Assembly: GCF_000317695.1 (NCBI RefSeq)
Contig: NC_019773.1
Span: 62,001 to 126,000 of the forward strand
Direction of reading: 5' to 3'
Length of the DNA stretch: 64,000 nt
From: Anabaena cylindrica PCC 7122
GTDB lineage: Bacteria > Cyanobacteriota > Cyanobacteriia > Cyanobacteriales > Nostocaceae
The notes below the pieces were generated by a model, which was not told the origin of the DNA, made no database searches, and saw only the letters and a list, made by a program, of their open reading frames with translations. Made by a program: the position numbers and the translations under genes. This document shows, in pieces, positions 14,474 through 23,698 of this stretch (position 1 is the first letter of the stretch; every line of letters begins with the position of its first letter).

Positions 14474-15523
14474 CTACCTCATATTACGGTTAATAATATC
14501 TACTAGAGACATTTTATGAATTTCTTGAAGATATTTGTTTATAACTTGCACTTGTTTCTCCGGCGTGAAATACACAAAAGACCATCCAAAACCCGCACAA
14601 AGGGAACTAGAAATTTTTTTGCCGTCTCTGTCTTCTCCCCACCAATCTTGATACTCGCTTTCTAAATGTGGAGCAATATGCATTTCCGGCTCCATAAAAT
14701 GGGCAGCGTAATAATAATTAGGAGCTAAAGAATGAAGAATAGTTTCAAAAGCATGAACTCGAATAGAAAATCTAGGAGGTGTATATGCTGCTAGGCGAGC
14801 TAAGCCCCTAAGGGTCGCGAACTGAGCAATAACTTCAATTCGAGATAAGTTGGGGCATCTTTGCTGAAGTGCTTCTAAGACACCTAGTAATACAACTCCA
14901 CCAGAGATACTATCTGCAATGATTGCAGTATTAACTTTACTCATCTCTTCATCAGTAACATCCCTATCAAAGAATTTAACACTACCTACACGGCGGTTAT
15001 AACCAGGAATACTTTTATCTGCAACGTGATGAGCATCAACCATGATTTCATTATAAAAATTTCCATAAACTGCGTATATCGCTTCTGCAACCTGATATCT
15101 TATACCTTCTCTAAAGATGGGAAATATTGCTATTTTATCTGGTTTGTTTTCGGAAATTATTTGAACCAAAGAAGGATTCCTAACAGCATCCCTTGTACAA
15201 GCACCCATAACTTGTGTCCTAGCAGAACCAAGCAATAGCTGTCCCGGAAGCAGAAGCTCACTTCCTAGCTCTTGCTGTAGACCAAGTAAATCACTAAGCT
15301 GATGGTTTACTCTTGCTTTGTGTAGATATACTAGCTTTTCCGAGGCAGTGCTATGTACAAGAGAAAGTTCAACTGCCCTATCACCTACAATAACCTTACC
15401 ACTTCTATAAGAGAGTTCTTCTGAAGCCCCTTGAGCATTAATCGCACTATCTAGTTTTAATACACCACTCAACTGCTCTCCACCTTCGATATCAAGATTA
15501 AAAAAGTTTTGAAAAATACTCAT
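14474..15523 (-). CDS. Phosphoribosyltransferase-like protein
   Basis: 349 residues. The centre resembles a type I PRTase fold: DKIAIFPIFREGIRYQVAEA (about 131-150) is like the uracil-PRTase substrate region, and NTAIIADSISGGVVLLGVLE (about 206-225) resembles the PRPP loop, though the loop is not canonical. PRTases move ribose-phosphate onto a base. It is the last gene of a leftward set (17904 to 14474) with a kinase-like gene 21 bp upstream. The combination suggests nucleotide chemistry with a defence or signalling twist, which is inference. The donor's original transposon insertion lies about 25 bp beyond its stop. Confidence 0.55.
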   Translation of the reverse strand: MSIFQNFFNLDIEGGEQLSGVLKLDSAINAQGASEELSYRSGKVIVGDRAVELSLVHSTASEKLVYLHKARVNHQLSDLLGLQQELGSELLLPGQLLLGSARTQVMGACTRDAVRNPSLVQIISENKPDKIAIFPIFREGIRYQVAEAIYAVYGNFYNEIMVDAHHVADKSIPGYNRRVGSVKFFDRDVTDEEMSKVNTAIIADSISGGVVLLGVLEALQQRCPNLSRIEVIAQFATLRGLARLAAYTPPRFSIRVHAFETILHSLAPNYYYAAHFMEPEMHIAPHLESEYQDWWGEDRDGKKISSSLCAGFGWSFVYFTPEKQVQVINKYLQEIHKMSLVDIINRNMR

Positions 15524-15544
15524 AACACCGTTTACCTGAAAAAC

Positions 15545-16186
15545 TCATTTGGTAGTATTAGTATACACTAAATATCTGCTTATTCCTTGTCTTATAGCTT
15601 GCTGTAATTCATCAATAGAAGTGCTTTCATTAAGCTTAATAATTTCAATTTGTTTCCAAGTATCCTTTAACAATTTTATCAAAGTTAAGTAGTTTTCACG
15701 AATTCTAATCAAAGAGGCAAGAGTTTCAAATTCATGTAGCTTCTCATTGCGTTTTTCAATTCTCTTTAAAGCTATTTCTGGATCTAGATCCAGAAAAATA
15801 GTTATATCAGGTATTAAGCAAAATTTATGTAATTCAGAAATCCAACTGGTTTCACATTCTGGGAAAAGATATGCATAAGCTGATAGGTAGCACCTATCAC
15901 TTAATACATACTTTCCTTCATTAAGATGGCTAACTACGCCTTCAGTCTTTTCCTGATTGTGTTGTGTATCAGATGCCCATAGAAGTGCTAAAGTCCTTGG
16001 AGGTAGATATAAGCCTTGGTGAAGTAAATCTCTAGAAAACTTCCCTATTAATCCATCACTAAGCTCTCTTGTTGTAAAAAGAGGTATATCAAGATACTCG
16101 AACCAATTCTTTAATAGTTGAGCCTGTGTAGTCTTACCAACACCATCAATACCTTCAATTGCAATATATTTTCCAAGATACTTCAT
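15545..16186 (-). CDS. Thymidylate-kinase-like nucleotide kinase
   Basis: 213 residues, normal for dTMP kinase. KYIAIEGIDGVGKTTQAQLL (about 5-24) is the P-loop, VLSDRCYLSAYAY (about 94-106) matches the DRY-type motif, and IFLDLDPEIALKRIEKR (about 130-146) precedes the lid. It transfers phosphate from ATP to a nucleoside monophosphate. A chromosome should already carry tmk, so a plasmid copy between a PRTase-like gene and an unknown gene hints at a specialised substrate. Spacing is 21 bp to the downstream gene and 14 bp to the upstream gene. Confidence 0.75.
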   Translation of the reverse strand: MKYLGKYIAIEGIDGVGKTTQAQLLKNWFEYLDIPLFTTRELSDGLIGKFSRDLLHQGLYLPPRTLALLWASDTQHNQEKTEGVVSHLNEGKYVLSDRCYLSAYAYLFPECETSWISELHKFCLIPDITIFLDLDPEIALKRIEKRNEKLHEFETLASLIRIRENYLTLIKLLKDTWKQIEIIKLNESTSIDELQQAIRQGISRYLVYTNTTK

Positions 16187-16200
16187 TGACTAATCCTTAA

Positions 16201-17454
16201 TTAAGAGAGAGCTAAAGATGCTTCTAGCAAGATTGCATCTATAAGATAAACTATTTCCTGAGAGACATGGGATCTAAGATTCAATCTCTCTTTATTAATT
16301 TTCTCTAAATCTAATTTAGATTGCTGAATCTTGCTGCTACAATTTGATGCCGCTATTGCAAAATATTTTCTGATTTGTGAAACACTCTCACACTCATAAG
16401 CAATCCTATCAAAGACATCGATAAATCTTGAATAACCAGCAAGATATCTCAAAAGAAGTAACTCTTCAGGCAAAAGATTTAAGATTAAGTCAAACAGATT
16501 CAGAGGTTTTAGAGCAGCCCTCAAAGCTTCATAATCATAAGGTAAGTTATTTAAGCCATGACCGAATGAATCTTGAGAAAAAGGTAAATTTGAGACAACC
16601 TTTAAATCATATTCATCTAAATACAAAGCTATGTAGCCATTCTGAATGAGTTTTTGCGTTACTCTCACAGGCATTCCAGTTTGATTATAAGGAATTTCTT
16701 TGGCTACTAGTCCCCATGTAATTGCTTTGCCTCGTCCATGTAAATTTAAAGGAAGTTGCCTCACAACTTCTAAAATTTCACTTGGAATAAGGCTGATGTG
16801 CTTCTTCCAATAAGGATTTGTGTCTGGTCCTTCTGCCCAGATTTGTGCTAACTCTTGACCAATTTTTGCATTTCTTTCTATTCTTGAATGTGAATACTTT
16901 TTAACCCAATTAACCGCTTGAATTCCCATTTTGCTAAACATTGTTGGATAATTTTCAACCACCTCAGAATATTCTTCTAATTTTTTTTCATAGAAATCAC
17001 TAAAACTTCTGTCTCTAATCGGAAGCCTTATGAGTCCTTCTTCCATAAAAACTGATGTTGATTTTAGAAGTTTGAATACTAAGGGACACTCTAACAAAAA
17101 AGCTGGTGGTAGAATCACAAAATCATCACATAGAAATACAGATACATTCAGTGTCTTTGCCAAAAGTCCATAATGTTCCCTAGCATTCAAGTCTTTTGAG
17201 ATACCCAGAGTTAAACGACTATCAGGATCAAAAACATCCAGAAAAATGTTCTTTCGGATTCTACTAACACCAATGCCTTTGCTTGGATGTATATCCCTAG
17301 CTTGGTCGATAAAAGCTGTATGTAAAGTTTTTTCACTCTCTACACTTGTTCTTTGGGAAACACCTTGCTCAAGAATTAAATTTTCTATGCTGATTTGTCC
17401 TTGCGGAGCATAAATTCCAATTTTATTTGCAATTCCTTCAATATTTTTCGTCAT
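16201..17454 (-). CDS. Unknown 417-residue protein in the kinase/PRTase operon
   Basis: A soluble, mostly helical protein from about residue 130 onward, with a mixed N-terminal part (NKIGIYAPQGQISIENLILE; SRLTLGISKDLNAREHYGLL). There are no membrane segments and no nucleotide-binding loop I can name. It lies between the small conserved protein (12 bp upstream) and the kinase-like gene (14 bp downstream), so the four genes are almost surely one transcript. I do not recognise the family. It is the best candidate for the system-specific component. Confidence 0.65.
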   Translation of the reverse strand: MTKNIEGIANKIGIYAPQGQISIENLILEQGVSQRTSVESEKTLHTAFIDQARDIHPSKGIGVSRIRKNIFLDVFDPDSRLTLGISKDLNAREHYGLLAKTLNVSVFLCDDFVILPPAFLLECPLVFKLLKSTSVFMEEGLIRLPIRDRSFSDFYEKKLEEYSEVVENYPTMFSKMGIQAVNWVKKYSHSRIERNAKIGQELAQIWAEGPDTNPYWKKHISLIPSEILEVVRQLPLNLHGRGKAITWGLVAKEIPYNQTGMPVRVTQKLIQNGYIALYLDEYDLKVVSNLPFSQDSFGHGLNNLPYDYEALRAALKPLNLFDLILNLLPEELLLLRYLAGYSRFIDVFDRIAYECESVSQIRKYFAIAASNCSSKIQQSKLDLEKINKERLNLRSHVSQEIVYLIDAILLEASLALS

Positions 17455-17466
17455 TGTGTGTAGCCA

Positions 17467-17904
17467 TTAATCCATATGGAAGTTTTGAATCGAAACTCTA
17501 CCACCTGATTGAACGACTAGCCCAATCTTTTCAGCCAACTTACCCAGTACCTGTACAGTGGGTTGTTGCAATTGCAAAGTTCTCTGAATTTCCTGAATTG
17601 TTTGCTCCAACCTTGGATTATTTTCTTGCAATGCCAACTCTGCTAGAATCTCCACTTCTCTAGCTATTTCAGGGTCGGCGTTTGCTAACGCATTAACTTC
17701 TAATACAGTTTGTCCATAATCAAGAGGCTGTTTAGGAGAAAGTTCAATTGCATGGGCTGTAGCAGGAGATTTATCTTTCAATGAGGTCAAGAACCTACCG
17801 CTTTGCTCAACCACTTTTTCCCCAAGCTTTTCCCCTGTTTTCTCAAATGCTTTGGTTAAAATTGTCGTTGCGATCGCTGTCGCAGCTAATATTAAAGGTT
17901 CCAT
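17467..17904 (-). CDS. Small conserved cyanobacterial-type protein
   Basis: 145 residues starting MEPLILAATAIATTILTKAF, with a hydrophobic N-terminal helix, a GEKLGEKV stretch and a helical C-terminal half ending VVQSGGRVSIQNFHMD. The N-terminal segment resembles one found in cyanobacterial genes next to NTPase and pentapeptide proteins, so a membrane-proximal adaptor role is possible. That resemblance is from memory of the style, not a search. It is the first gene of the leftward operon. Confidence 0.55.
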   Translation of the reverse strand: MEPLILAATAIATTILTKAFEKTGEKLGEKVVEQSGRFLTSLKDKSPATAHAIELSPKQPLDYGQTVLEVNALANADPEIAREVEILAELALQENNPRLEQTIQEIQRTLQLQQPTVQVLGKLAEKIGLVVQSGGRVSIQNFHMD

Positions 17905-18064
17905 ACTTCAAGTAATCAAAATTTATTTTGGGTGTTATATCAGTATCTGCCACCAAGATAGCTAAATTATACTTATGTTGACAACATCGACGATTGTGAT
18001 TTGAAGGATTTACACTCTCCTGTCAATTTTACTTGAAAATTGCTGAAACCTATATAGGACAGGA

Positions 18065-18112
18065 GTTTTCAGTCCATATTGCAGGTTTTTACGTCTATCT
18101 CGGCTCAATACC
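18065..18112 (-). repeat. Recombination-site-like repeat A
   Basis: Reverse complemented, this 48-bp segment matches 45230-45277 with 3 mismatches. It ends at the core CTGAAAAC, beyond which the two differ. It therefore shares only one arm with site C. Confidence 0.7.
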
Positions 18113-18430
18113 GTCTTGAGTCTGACCAGCCTCAAGGCTCAGTTTTTGATGCACAGAATTTATTCTGTGATAAAGATAAAAGAAATTTGAAGCATAATGC
18201 TCGTGATTGCTCTGACTTAAATAAGAAACCTTTATTTCATGAAACTTATGCAAACACAATAAGTTCAGAAGATTGGCGACAGATGGATAGAGAAGATATA
18301 TTAAACCTTGCTCTGCCAGGAGATGAGCCTCATCTTCAAGATGGGCTTTGGAACAGATGAATCAAACGAAACCATAATTTTGTCTTATCCAGATATATAC
18401 ATCTGTTCTTTCCCCGGAGAAAGTTTTCGC
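18113..18430. other. Gap with doubtful small open frame
   Basis: A rightward frame of 93 codons (18079-18360) ends in MDREDILNLALPGDEPHLQD, which looks protein-like. It begins inside repeat A with no ribosome site. It may be the C-terminal remnant of a gene truncated at the recombination site. No promoter is evident. Confidence 0.3.
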
Positions 18431-18435
18431 CGCAA

Positions 18436-18644
18436 TTCTTTACCTAAAGAAAGAGTTTAGTCGTTAACTACAGCCTGGGGCTGTAGGGGTATGACTGCGT
18501 ATTTTTGCTCACGGCTAATGTATGCTTGTCTAGCACAACATTGTATGCTTTTTGGGAGTCATGATTAGCGGTAAAGCCGGGATAGAAGCATTTAACGACC
18601 TCTCTACACCTGAATCATTACGGGTGCAAACTAAACAAGATTAG
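18436..18644 (+). mobile_element. Possible remnant of an IS200/IS605-type end
   Basis: Two perfect hairpins stand in tandem: TTCTTTA-CC-TAAAGAA (18436-18451) and CTACAGCC-TGG-GGCTGTAG (18468-18486). They are followed by a 27-residue open tail (18561-18644, GKAGIEAFNDLSTPESLRVQ) like the variable C-terminus of TnpB. No TnpA or TnpB core remains. The identification is tentative. Confidence 0.3.
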
Positions 18645-18695
18645 ATGTTTGCAAGTATAGATGTCTATTGTTAAAAACAATTCCCCCAACCTATA

Positions 18696-19499
18696 TCATG
18701 GACTGCTAATTCCCCATTGACTACAATTCCACTCTTTAAACTCTTCTTTCATTGATGAAGTACTCGCTCCTAACTTTGCAAAATGCTCAATCATTTCAGT
18801 AAGTCTAAGACAATCTGACTTAGATTTCTTTAATAAAGGAGTTTGTCCTAGTAAGTTTCCGTTTTGATTGCTAGGAGATATTGAGCTTCTTTTATCTCCA
18901 TCCAAACGCTTTTTAATCGCAATGAGTTCACGGTTTAAATTATTGATTTGCTTCTCTAAACCTATTTTTTGAGTCTCAGTAATTCGTAAGTTTCTTTGAG
19001 CTTCATTCAAACTATTTCTATTCGCAGTGAGTTGATTTTTTAAATCATCAATTTGTTTCAATAAACTAGTTTGGTTTAAAATTCTTTCTTTCAGTTCTGA
19101 GATTTCAGAGTTAGCTTTTATAACGTTTTCTTTAGCCGTTTTCAATTCATTAGTAATTCGGGAATCTTGAACTGTTACACCACCTCCAAATCCAATACCT
19201 CCGCTTAAAATACTAAGAACAAGAAAAGGAGATAAAGCAACAATCGCATTACCCCAATTACCAGATAGGATATTTACTTGAATATGCCTAATATAATTAC
19301 GTCCAATCTGGAATAAGTTCTTCTTATCTGAAACGTAATTTACTGTATTACTGTCTCCTATAACAGCTTTATTGTCGTTACCCTGAATAGTTCGATTATG
19401 ATCTCCTTGAATTTTATTATTAGTTGTAGAATTATCAGCCTCTTGTTCTGAATTAACATTAGGCTGTTGTGGTTCTAAATTCTCAAGTGGCTGACTCAT
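18696..19499 (-). CDS. Membrane coiled-coil protein with QGDHN-type motif
   Basis: 267 residues. Near the N-terminus, QGDHNRTIQGNDNKAVIGDS (about 31-50) is a short repeat also found in the next protein. One membrane span follows (about 84-105, AIVALSPFLVLSILSGGIGF), then a long coiled coil (about 118-195). The stop of the upstream pentapeptide gene is 9 bp away, so the two are cotranscribed and share the motif. The motif may be a small beta structure that lets them bind each other. Family function is unknown. Confidence 0.6.
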   Translation of the reverse strand: MSQPLENLEPQQPNVNSEQEADNSTTNNKIQGDHNRTIQGNDNKAVIGDSNTVNYVSDKKNLFQIGRNYIRHIQVNILSGNWGNAIVALSPFLVLSILSGGIGFGGGVTVQDSRITNELKTAKENVIKANSEISELKERILNQTSLLKQIDDLKNQLTANRNSLNEAQRNLRITETQKIGLEKQINNLNRELIAIKKRLDGDKRSSISPSNQNGNLLGQTPLLKKSKSDCLRLTEMIEHFAKLGASTSSMKEEFKEWNCSQWGISSP

Positions 19500-19508
19500 A
19501 AATGTCTT

Positions 19509-21506
19509 TTACAATCCTAATAGATGAGAACCAGCCGCCGCTCCCAGCCAGCTTGCAACTTTCATAATTATCGGCTTTGCCGTTGTCCAGATTTTTTGTC
19601 CAGCTTCCACACTCTTACTAGTATTTTCTAATGCTTTTGTTACATCTGTTAACTTGTTCAAAGCACGTTCTTTATTTGGATCTTCTTTATCTGTGGCTTT
19701 TTTCGCTGCACTCAAGTCTTCAATTAATTCTTCCTTGCTATCCGCTGGTAATTCTGCCCCTTGAATTAAAGTTTCCAGTTGAGCCAGTAACTTGACAACA
19801 TCTTCTTTAGTGAGTGATTCAGAGGTAGCTGTACCTACTTGATTTTGTTGAGTTACTTGATTACTATCACCCAGGACAGCCTGATTATTATCTCCCTGAA
19901 CTGCGCGGTTGTTATCGCCTTGAAGGTTCTTGTTGCTGACATTCCCACCGACATTCCCACCAACTGAAAAACCACCTGGATTGTTAGTCATAGTACCTAC
20001 CTGTTCTACATTTGAATAAAAACTAGGGCGTTCTAACGCTGTCATTACCATATTCTCTAATCTTTTAATTTGGCTATTTTTTTCGGCTAATAATAATTGA
20101 ATTTCTCGTTCTGGCAGTCCTTTTACTTGATTATAAGTATTAAAATATTCGTTACTCAATTCTGATTTATTAGCCGTAACTGCTGTTTTGGCACGAAGTA
20201 AAAACTTATCTTCACCCCGTTTTTCCATTGCCACGATCTCTAAATTAGCATCAGGGTTATTTTCTGCTAATTCTTTGAATGAAATAGCGATCGCTCTGGG
20301 ATCAACACCTTGATTATGATAAAGGTCAAGGGTGTCAAAAATTGGTTTGATAAAATCATCAAAATCTCCATCTGCAAAAACTTCTTTATTGTTATCGGGT
20401 TTGCGTAGAGGGTCAGGGTTTTCTTTGGTGGGTAGTCGCATATAAACATATTCACATCTCACACCGTTAAACTTGGTATCGCTGGTAATGCCCCAATCCT
20501 CAATATAAGCCCCGGTGAGAGTTGCACCTGTAAAATCTGTCTCGTTAAGTTGTGTTTGTACTAGCTTGGCTCTTGATAAATCAGTATCTTGTAAATTGGC
20601 TTGGCTCAAGTCAGCACCAATAAAGCTGATATCTACCAAATTAGCTCCTTGAAAATTAACCCCCCGTAAGTCCTCACGGTCAAAGTTTTTTTCTGGTTTT
20701 TGACCTGTTATCAAAACTTGGCGCACTTGTGCATTTTGCAGGTAAGTTGTGCCAGGGCGAACCTGCTCAAGTTTTTTAGTTTTATTGAAACAAGTGCGAG
20801 TCAAATTAGCTCTTCTAAAATCTGTACTTTTAAGTATGGCAGCCGTGAAATTAGCATCTGTTAAGTTGGCGTTGCGAAAGCTTGTACCACCAAAGGCTGC
20901 AAAAGCAACAGCCATGTTCCGAATCAAAGAGTATTTTTCATCTCCCTTTATTGCTTGGAGAGCAATGTAAGCATTAAATAAGGCACCGGCGATAGCAGCG
21001 ATGGCAATGGCTCCGCCGATGTCGATAGCGATAGCCATTGCCATCGCAATGGCGATGGCAGCGATGGCAATGGCAGCGATAGCAATGGCTCTGCCGAAGG
21101 CGACGGCACCAGCGATGGCACCAGCGATGGCGATGGAGAAGGCACCGGCGGAGTTGAATCCTTGGCGAAGGATAACTATAAAAACAACAATCACTACAAT
21201 TAAAGCAATCCAGCCCATCACCTGAATTTCTGGGCTTGAATTTTTAAAGAGCAAAGATATTAACACTCCAGTGAAAGCTGAGAAAAATCCGGAAATTGCA
21301 CAAAGGAACCACGATACACAGACTAGAAAAACTACCCACCGTTTTTGTAAACCTGCGGTGGCATGGCTAAAGTTTGCATCTTTCAGGTAGGCATTGGTAA
21401 AATTTGCACCCCTGATATCAGCATGGCTAAAGTTTGCACCTTCAAGATTTTGTCCTTTGAAAGAACGTCCTCTAAGATTTTGATTAGAAAAATCCTGGGG
21501 TGTCAT
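19509..21506 (-). CDS. Pentapeptide-repeat membrane protein
   Basis: 665 residues. Pentapeptide repeats (A(D/N)LxX) run at about 6-50 (NLRGRSFKGQNLEGANFSHA), about 210-245 and about 275-340. Between them are membrane spans (54-115) and a very repetitive alanine/isoleucine stretch (about 125-180) made by triplet repeats near 20990-21130. The C-terminal third has NLQGDNNRAVQGDNNQAVLG, the same motif as in the next gene, and a helical tail ending in a hydrophobic segment. Pentapeptide proteins form right-handed beta helices, and some mimic DNA or act as scaffolds. The role here is unknown. Confidence 0.75.
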   Translation of the reverse strand: MTPQDFSNQNLRGRSFKGQNLEGANFSHADIRGANFTNAYLKDANFSHATAGLQKRWVVFLVCVSWFLCAISGFFSAFTGVLISLLFKNSSPEIQVMGWIALIVVIVVFIVILRQGFNSAGAFSIAIAGAIAGAVAFGRAIAIAAIAIAAIAIAMAMAIAIDIGGAIAIAAIAGALFNAYIALQAIKGDEKYSLIRNMAVAFAAFGGTSFRNANLTDANFTAAILKSTDFRRANLTRTCFNKTKKLEQVRPGTTYLQNAQVRQVLITGQKPEKNFDREDLRGVNFQGANLVDISFIGADLSQANLQDTDLSRAKLVQTQLNETDFTGATLTGAYIEDWGITSDTKFNGVRCEYVYMRLPTKENPDPLRKPDNNKEVFADGDFDDFIKPIFDTLDLYHNQGVDPRAIAISFKELAENNPDANLEIVAMEKRGEDKFLLRAKTAVTANKSELSNEYFNTYNQVKGLPEREIQLLLAEKNSQIKRLENMVMTALERPSFYSNVEQVGTMTNNPGGFSVGGNVGGNVSNKNLQGDNNRAVQGDNNQAVLGDSNQVTQQNQVGTATSESLTKEDVVKLLAQLETLIQGAELPADSKEELIEDLSAAKKATDKEDPNKERALNKLTDVTKALENTSKSVEAGQKIWTTAKPIIMKVASWLGAAAGSHLLGL

Positions 21507-21594
21507 TTGTTTAGTAGAAGTTCGGATTTATGCTCTAGCTTGAGTATGCAATTTTTTAGACTTTTAGACAATATTTGTTTGAATTTACCAGGAT

Positions 21595-21852
21595 TTAACT
21601 TTTACTAACCAACCACCCCATCTGATTACCCAGCTTACCCGCTTTGGTGAAGGTGAAGCTACCCCAGACAAAGGTCATTTCATCCTTACCTACTCTTGGG
21701 GTAACACCAATCAATTCTTTTACCTTAGCTGTACTCAGTATCCACTTGTGAGTAACAGCTTTTTCTAGTTCCTCATATTCTGCTAAATGCGATCGCTTCT
21801 CTCCTATATACCCCATCATTACCCTAGTCCAGAAACCTCTACCGCTGATCAT
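21595..21852 (-). CDS. Unknown protein, possibly 5'-truncated
   Basis: 85 residues from ATG 21852, ending GKLGNQMGWLVSKS. The same frame stays open upstream to about 21965 and encodes plausible protein (EHEWQFADESDCD, then VRQFAQSQVHPDVIIATTIM) but no start codon. The annotated start is therefore probably internal, and the gene has likely lost its first codons or suffered a frameshift. An out-of-frame ATG lies near 21960. I do not recognise the family. Confidence 0.45.
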   Translation of the reverse strand: MISGRGFWTRVMMGYIGEKRSHLAEYEELEKAVTHKWILSTAKVKELIGVTPRVGKDEMTFVWGSFTFTKAGKLGNQMGWLVSKS

Positions 21853-22009
21853 GATGGTAGTGGCAATTATAACGTCAGGGTGTACCTGTGACTGTGCAAA
21901 CTGTCTTACCAGTTTGGGGGTGATATCACAATCTGACTCATCAGCAAACTGCCATTCATGTTCGTTTTATTTTAGAGTTGTCATTAGTAGATCCTTCATC
22001 GGGATTGAA

Positions 22010-22070
22010 TAAGTGCGATTGCGCGAAGCGCAGCACCAAAGGGCGGCTCCTTCGGAGCATCGCATTTGTT
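22010..22070. repeat. Interspersed GC-rich intergenic repeat
   Basis: GCGATTGCGCGAAGCGCAGC-type sequence with GGCGGCTCCTTCGGAGCATCGC, a cyanobacterial intergenic repeat able to form hairpins. Confidence 0.5.
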
Positions 22071-22073
22071 TTG

Positions 22074-22215
22074 TCTAGATTTAATATAGTCTTATATCTA
22101 GATATTCGTCTAGATGCAACCCATCAAACTATCTAGATATAAGTCTAGATATTATAAGTAATTGATATAGATATCCATCTAGATAAAAGCTATACTAGCT
22201 ATACATACATCTAGA
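22074..22215 (+). promoter_or_regulatory. TCTAGA array upstream of an RHH-type gene
   Basis: Seven TCTAGA sites, most as ATCTAGATAT-like palindromes, start at 22074, 22097, 22109, 22132, 22144, 22178 and 22210. Several are spaced 12, 35 or about 34 bp apart. Five more lie inside the gene (22380, 22440, 22473, 22495, 22533). This is probably an operator, centromere or iteron array bound by the gene's own product. Confidence 0.65.
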
Positions 22216-22230
22216 TAGGATATAGATATA

Positions 22231-23154
22231 GTGACTATGACTAAAAAACAACCACCATTAGCTACCTTTAGGTGTGATGAGCAGCTATGGCAAGATTTTA
22301 AGGACTTATGCAGCAAAAATAATACTAACGCTAGTGCTGCTTTAATTGCCTTTGTTAAGCAATCAGTAGCCAGTGGGAATCTAGATATTAATGCACAAGC
22401 ATATAGACAGATTACCCCTACTCAATCTATACTACTGAATCTAGATGATATCTATAAATATATAGATAATCGTCTAGACAATATAGATGCACAATCTAGA
22501 CGTGATACAGATACCCAAATATCTACACAGAATCTAGAGGAATTGATTGATTCTAGGATTCTTTTATCTGTACTCAATGGTGATATTAAAGAAGCAAACG
22601 CTCGAAGTTACTCCCAAGCTACAACCAATTTGAACAGCACGAGGAAAGAATTTTATAGCAAGGTAGAGGAACTAGAAAAACAACTTGAGGAATTAAAATC
22701 AAATCCCCCGGTAGCTGTAGCTGTTCCCCTTATTCCTCAATCACCAATTACCAGTGAGGAATTACCAGAAACTACCTCACCTGCTGTAGTTCTAAATCAC
22801 CAATCACCTGAAGATAGAAGATATTCTAAAATTGTTGATTGGGTATGCGCTCAGTTAAATTTGGGCAGATTAATTAGTGATCATTTTGGGAGTATTGACC
22901 CCATTACAAATCAACCTTGTGGGGAATTATTTGATAATGAATACTTGATTGAACACAACTTTCATGGTCAAATTGCTGCAAGAAAGGATGAATTAGAACT
23001 AAGGTTAGGAATAATACTTACAGGAAGTAAAGCCCGTGTAACCAGCGATGTCAAGGCAATTTTAACCGCGCTAGGTTTTCAATTTGGACATAAACAGATC
23101 AAGAAAAAAGAAACCTACTGGGTTATTAATCCCCAAAATGAGAAAAATTTATGA
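22231..23154 (+). CDS. Probable DNA-binding plasmid maintenance protein
   Basis: 307 residues, starting either at GTG 22231 or at ATG 22237. The N-terminus (LATFRCDEQLWQDFKDLCSK, then NASAALIAFVKQSV) fits a ribbon-helix-helix DNA-binding unit. A coiled coil follows (about 125-155) and then a proline-rich linker. A C-terminal domain (about 190-307) includes IVDWVCAQLNLGRLISDHFG and a basic end. A dimeric RHH with an array of palindromes at its promoter suggests autoregulation and partition or replication control. No ParA gene is adjacent, so its role may be separate from the ParA locus at 43 kb. Confidence 0.6.
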   Translation: MTMTKKQPPLATFRCDEQLWQDFKDLCSKNNTNASAALIAFVKQSVASGNLDINAQAYRQITPTQSILLNLDDIYKYIDNRLDNIDAQSRRDTDTQISTQNLEELIDSRILLSVLNGDIKEANARSYSQATTNLNSTRKEFYSKVEELEKQLEELKSNPPVAVAVPLIPQSPITSEELPETTSPAVVLNHQSPEDRRYSKIVDWVCAQLNLGRLISDHFGSIDPITNQPCGELFDNEYLIEHNFHGQIAARKDELELRLGIILTGSKARVTSDVKAILTALGFQFGHKQIKKKETYWVINPQNEKNL

Positions 23155-23220
23155 ACAGCAATACCACTAAAATCGCTACTGATTACGGGGTAAATATAAC
23201 GAAGCTGTCATCAGGGGAAA

Positions 23221-23257
23221 GATAGTCTGAAAACTTTGCTATACCTACTTTATAGCT
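23221..23257 (+). repeat. Recombination-site-like repeat B
   Basis: It contains GTCTGAAAAC followed by GCTATACCTACTTTATAGC, an imperfect palindrome. It matches site C at 45264-45301 in the right arm but not in the left arm. It lies 440 bp before a tyrosine recombinase gene. Confidence 0.65.
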
Positions 23258-23342
23258 TTAGCCAAGCCATATTTTTACTTTCAGTGCGTACATTGTTAAC
23301 TTGCAATCTGCTGCATATTTACATTTCATTACATCTAAACTT

Positions 23343-23424
23343 GAGCATTTATTGAGTATTGAATAAGCATTGAATGAGCATTAAATGGGCATTTATTGAG
23401 TATTGAATGAGCATTTATTGAGTC
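23343..23424 (+). repeat. Iteron-like direct repeats
   Basis: GCATTTATTGAGTATTGAAT occurs at 23345 and 23389, with a shorter copy at 23411 and related GAATGAGCATT units between. The tandem, helically spaced array could bind a recombinase accessory factor or a replication protein. The rest of 23155-23698 shows no gene. Confidence 0.6.
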
Positions 23425-23698
23425 ATAAATTTATATTTGTTTCCAAGACAAATTCCCAAATAAATATTTTTTGTGCTTGACTTTTTCCGACTCAACCACT
23501 AATAATAATTAATAGGTTTTTCACAAAACTGCTTAGTAAGCCCTCATTTAATGCCATGAAGAATGGCATTAGCTTTGGCTGACAAAGAAGATAAAGTGTC
23601 AAGTATCAGCAAAACGATAGTTTATCTACATCACTTGTGAAAGCCTCAAAAGCTATTCACTAATCTAAAAAAAATATAGTCTATAACAGGAGCATTAA

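Noticed and set aside
20950..21145. Tandem GCAATGGC-like repeats suggesting a microsatellite or CRISPR-like array
   Set aside because: They are in-frame codons for an Ala/Ile/Met-rich membrane stretch of the pentapeptide protein; there are no spacers.
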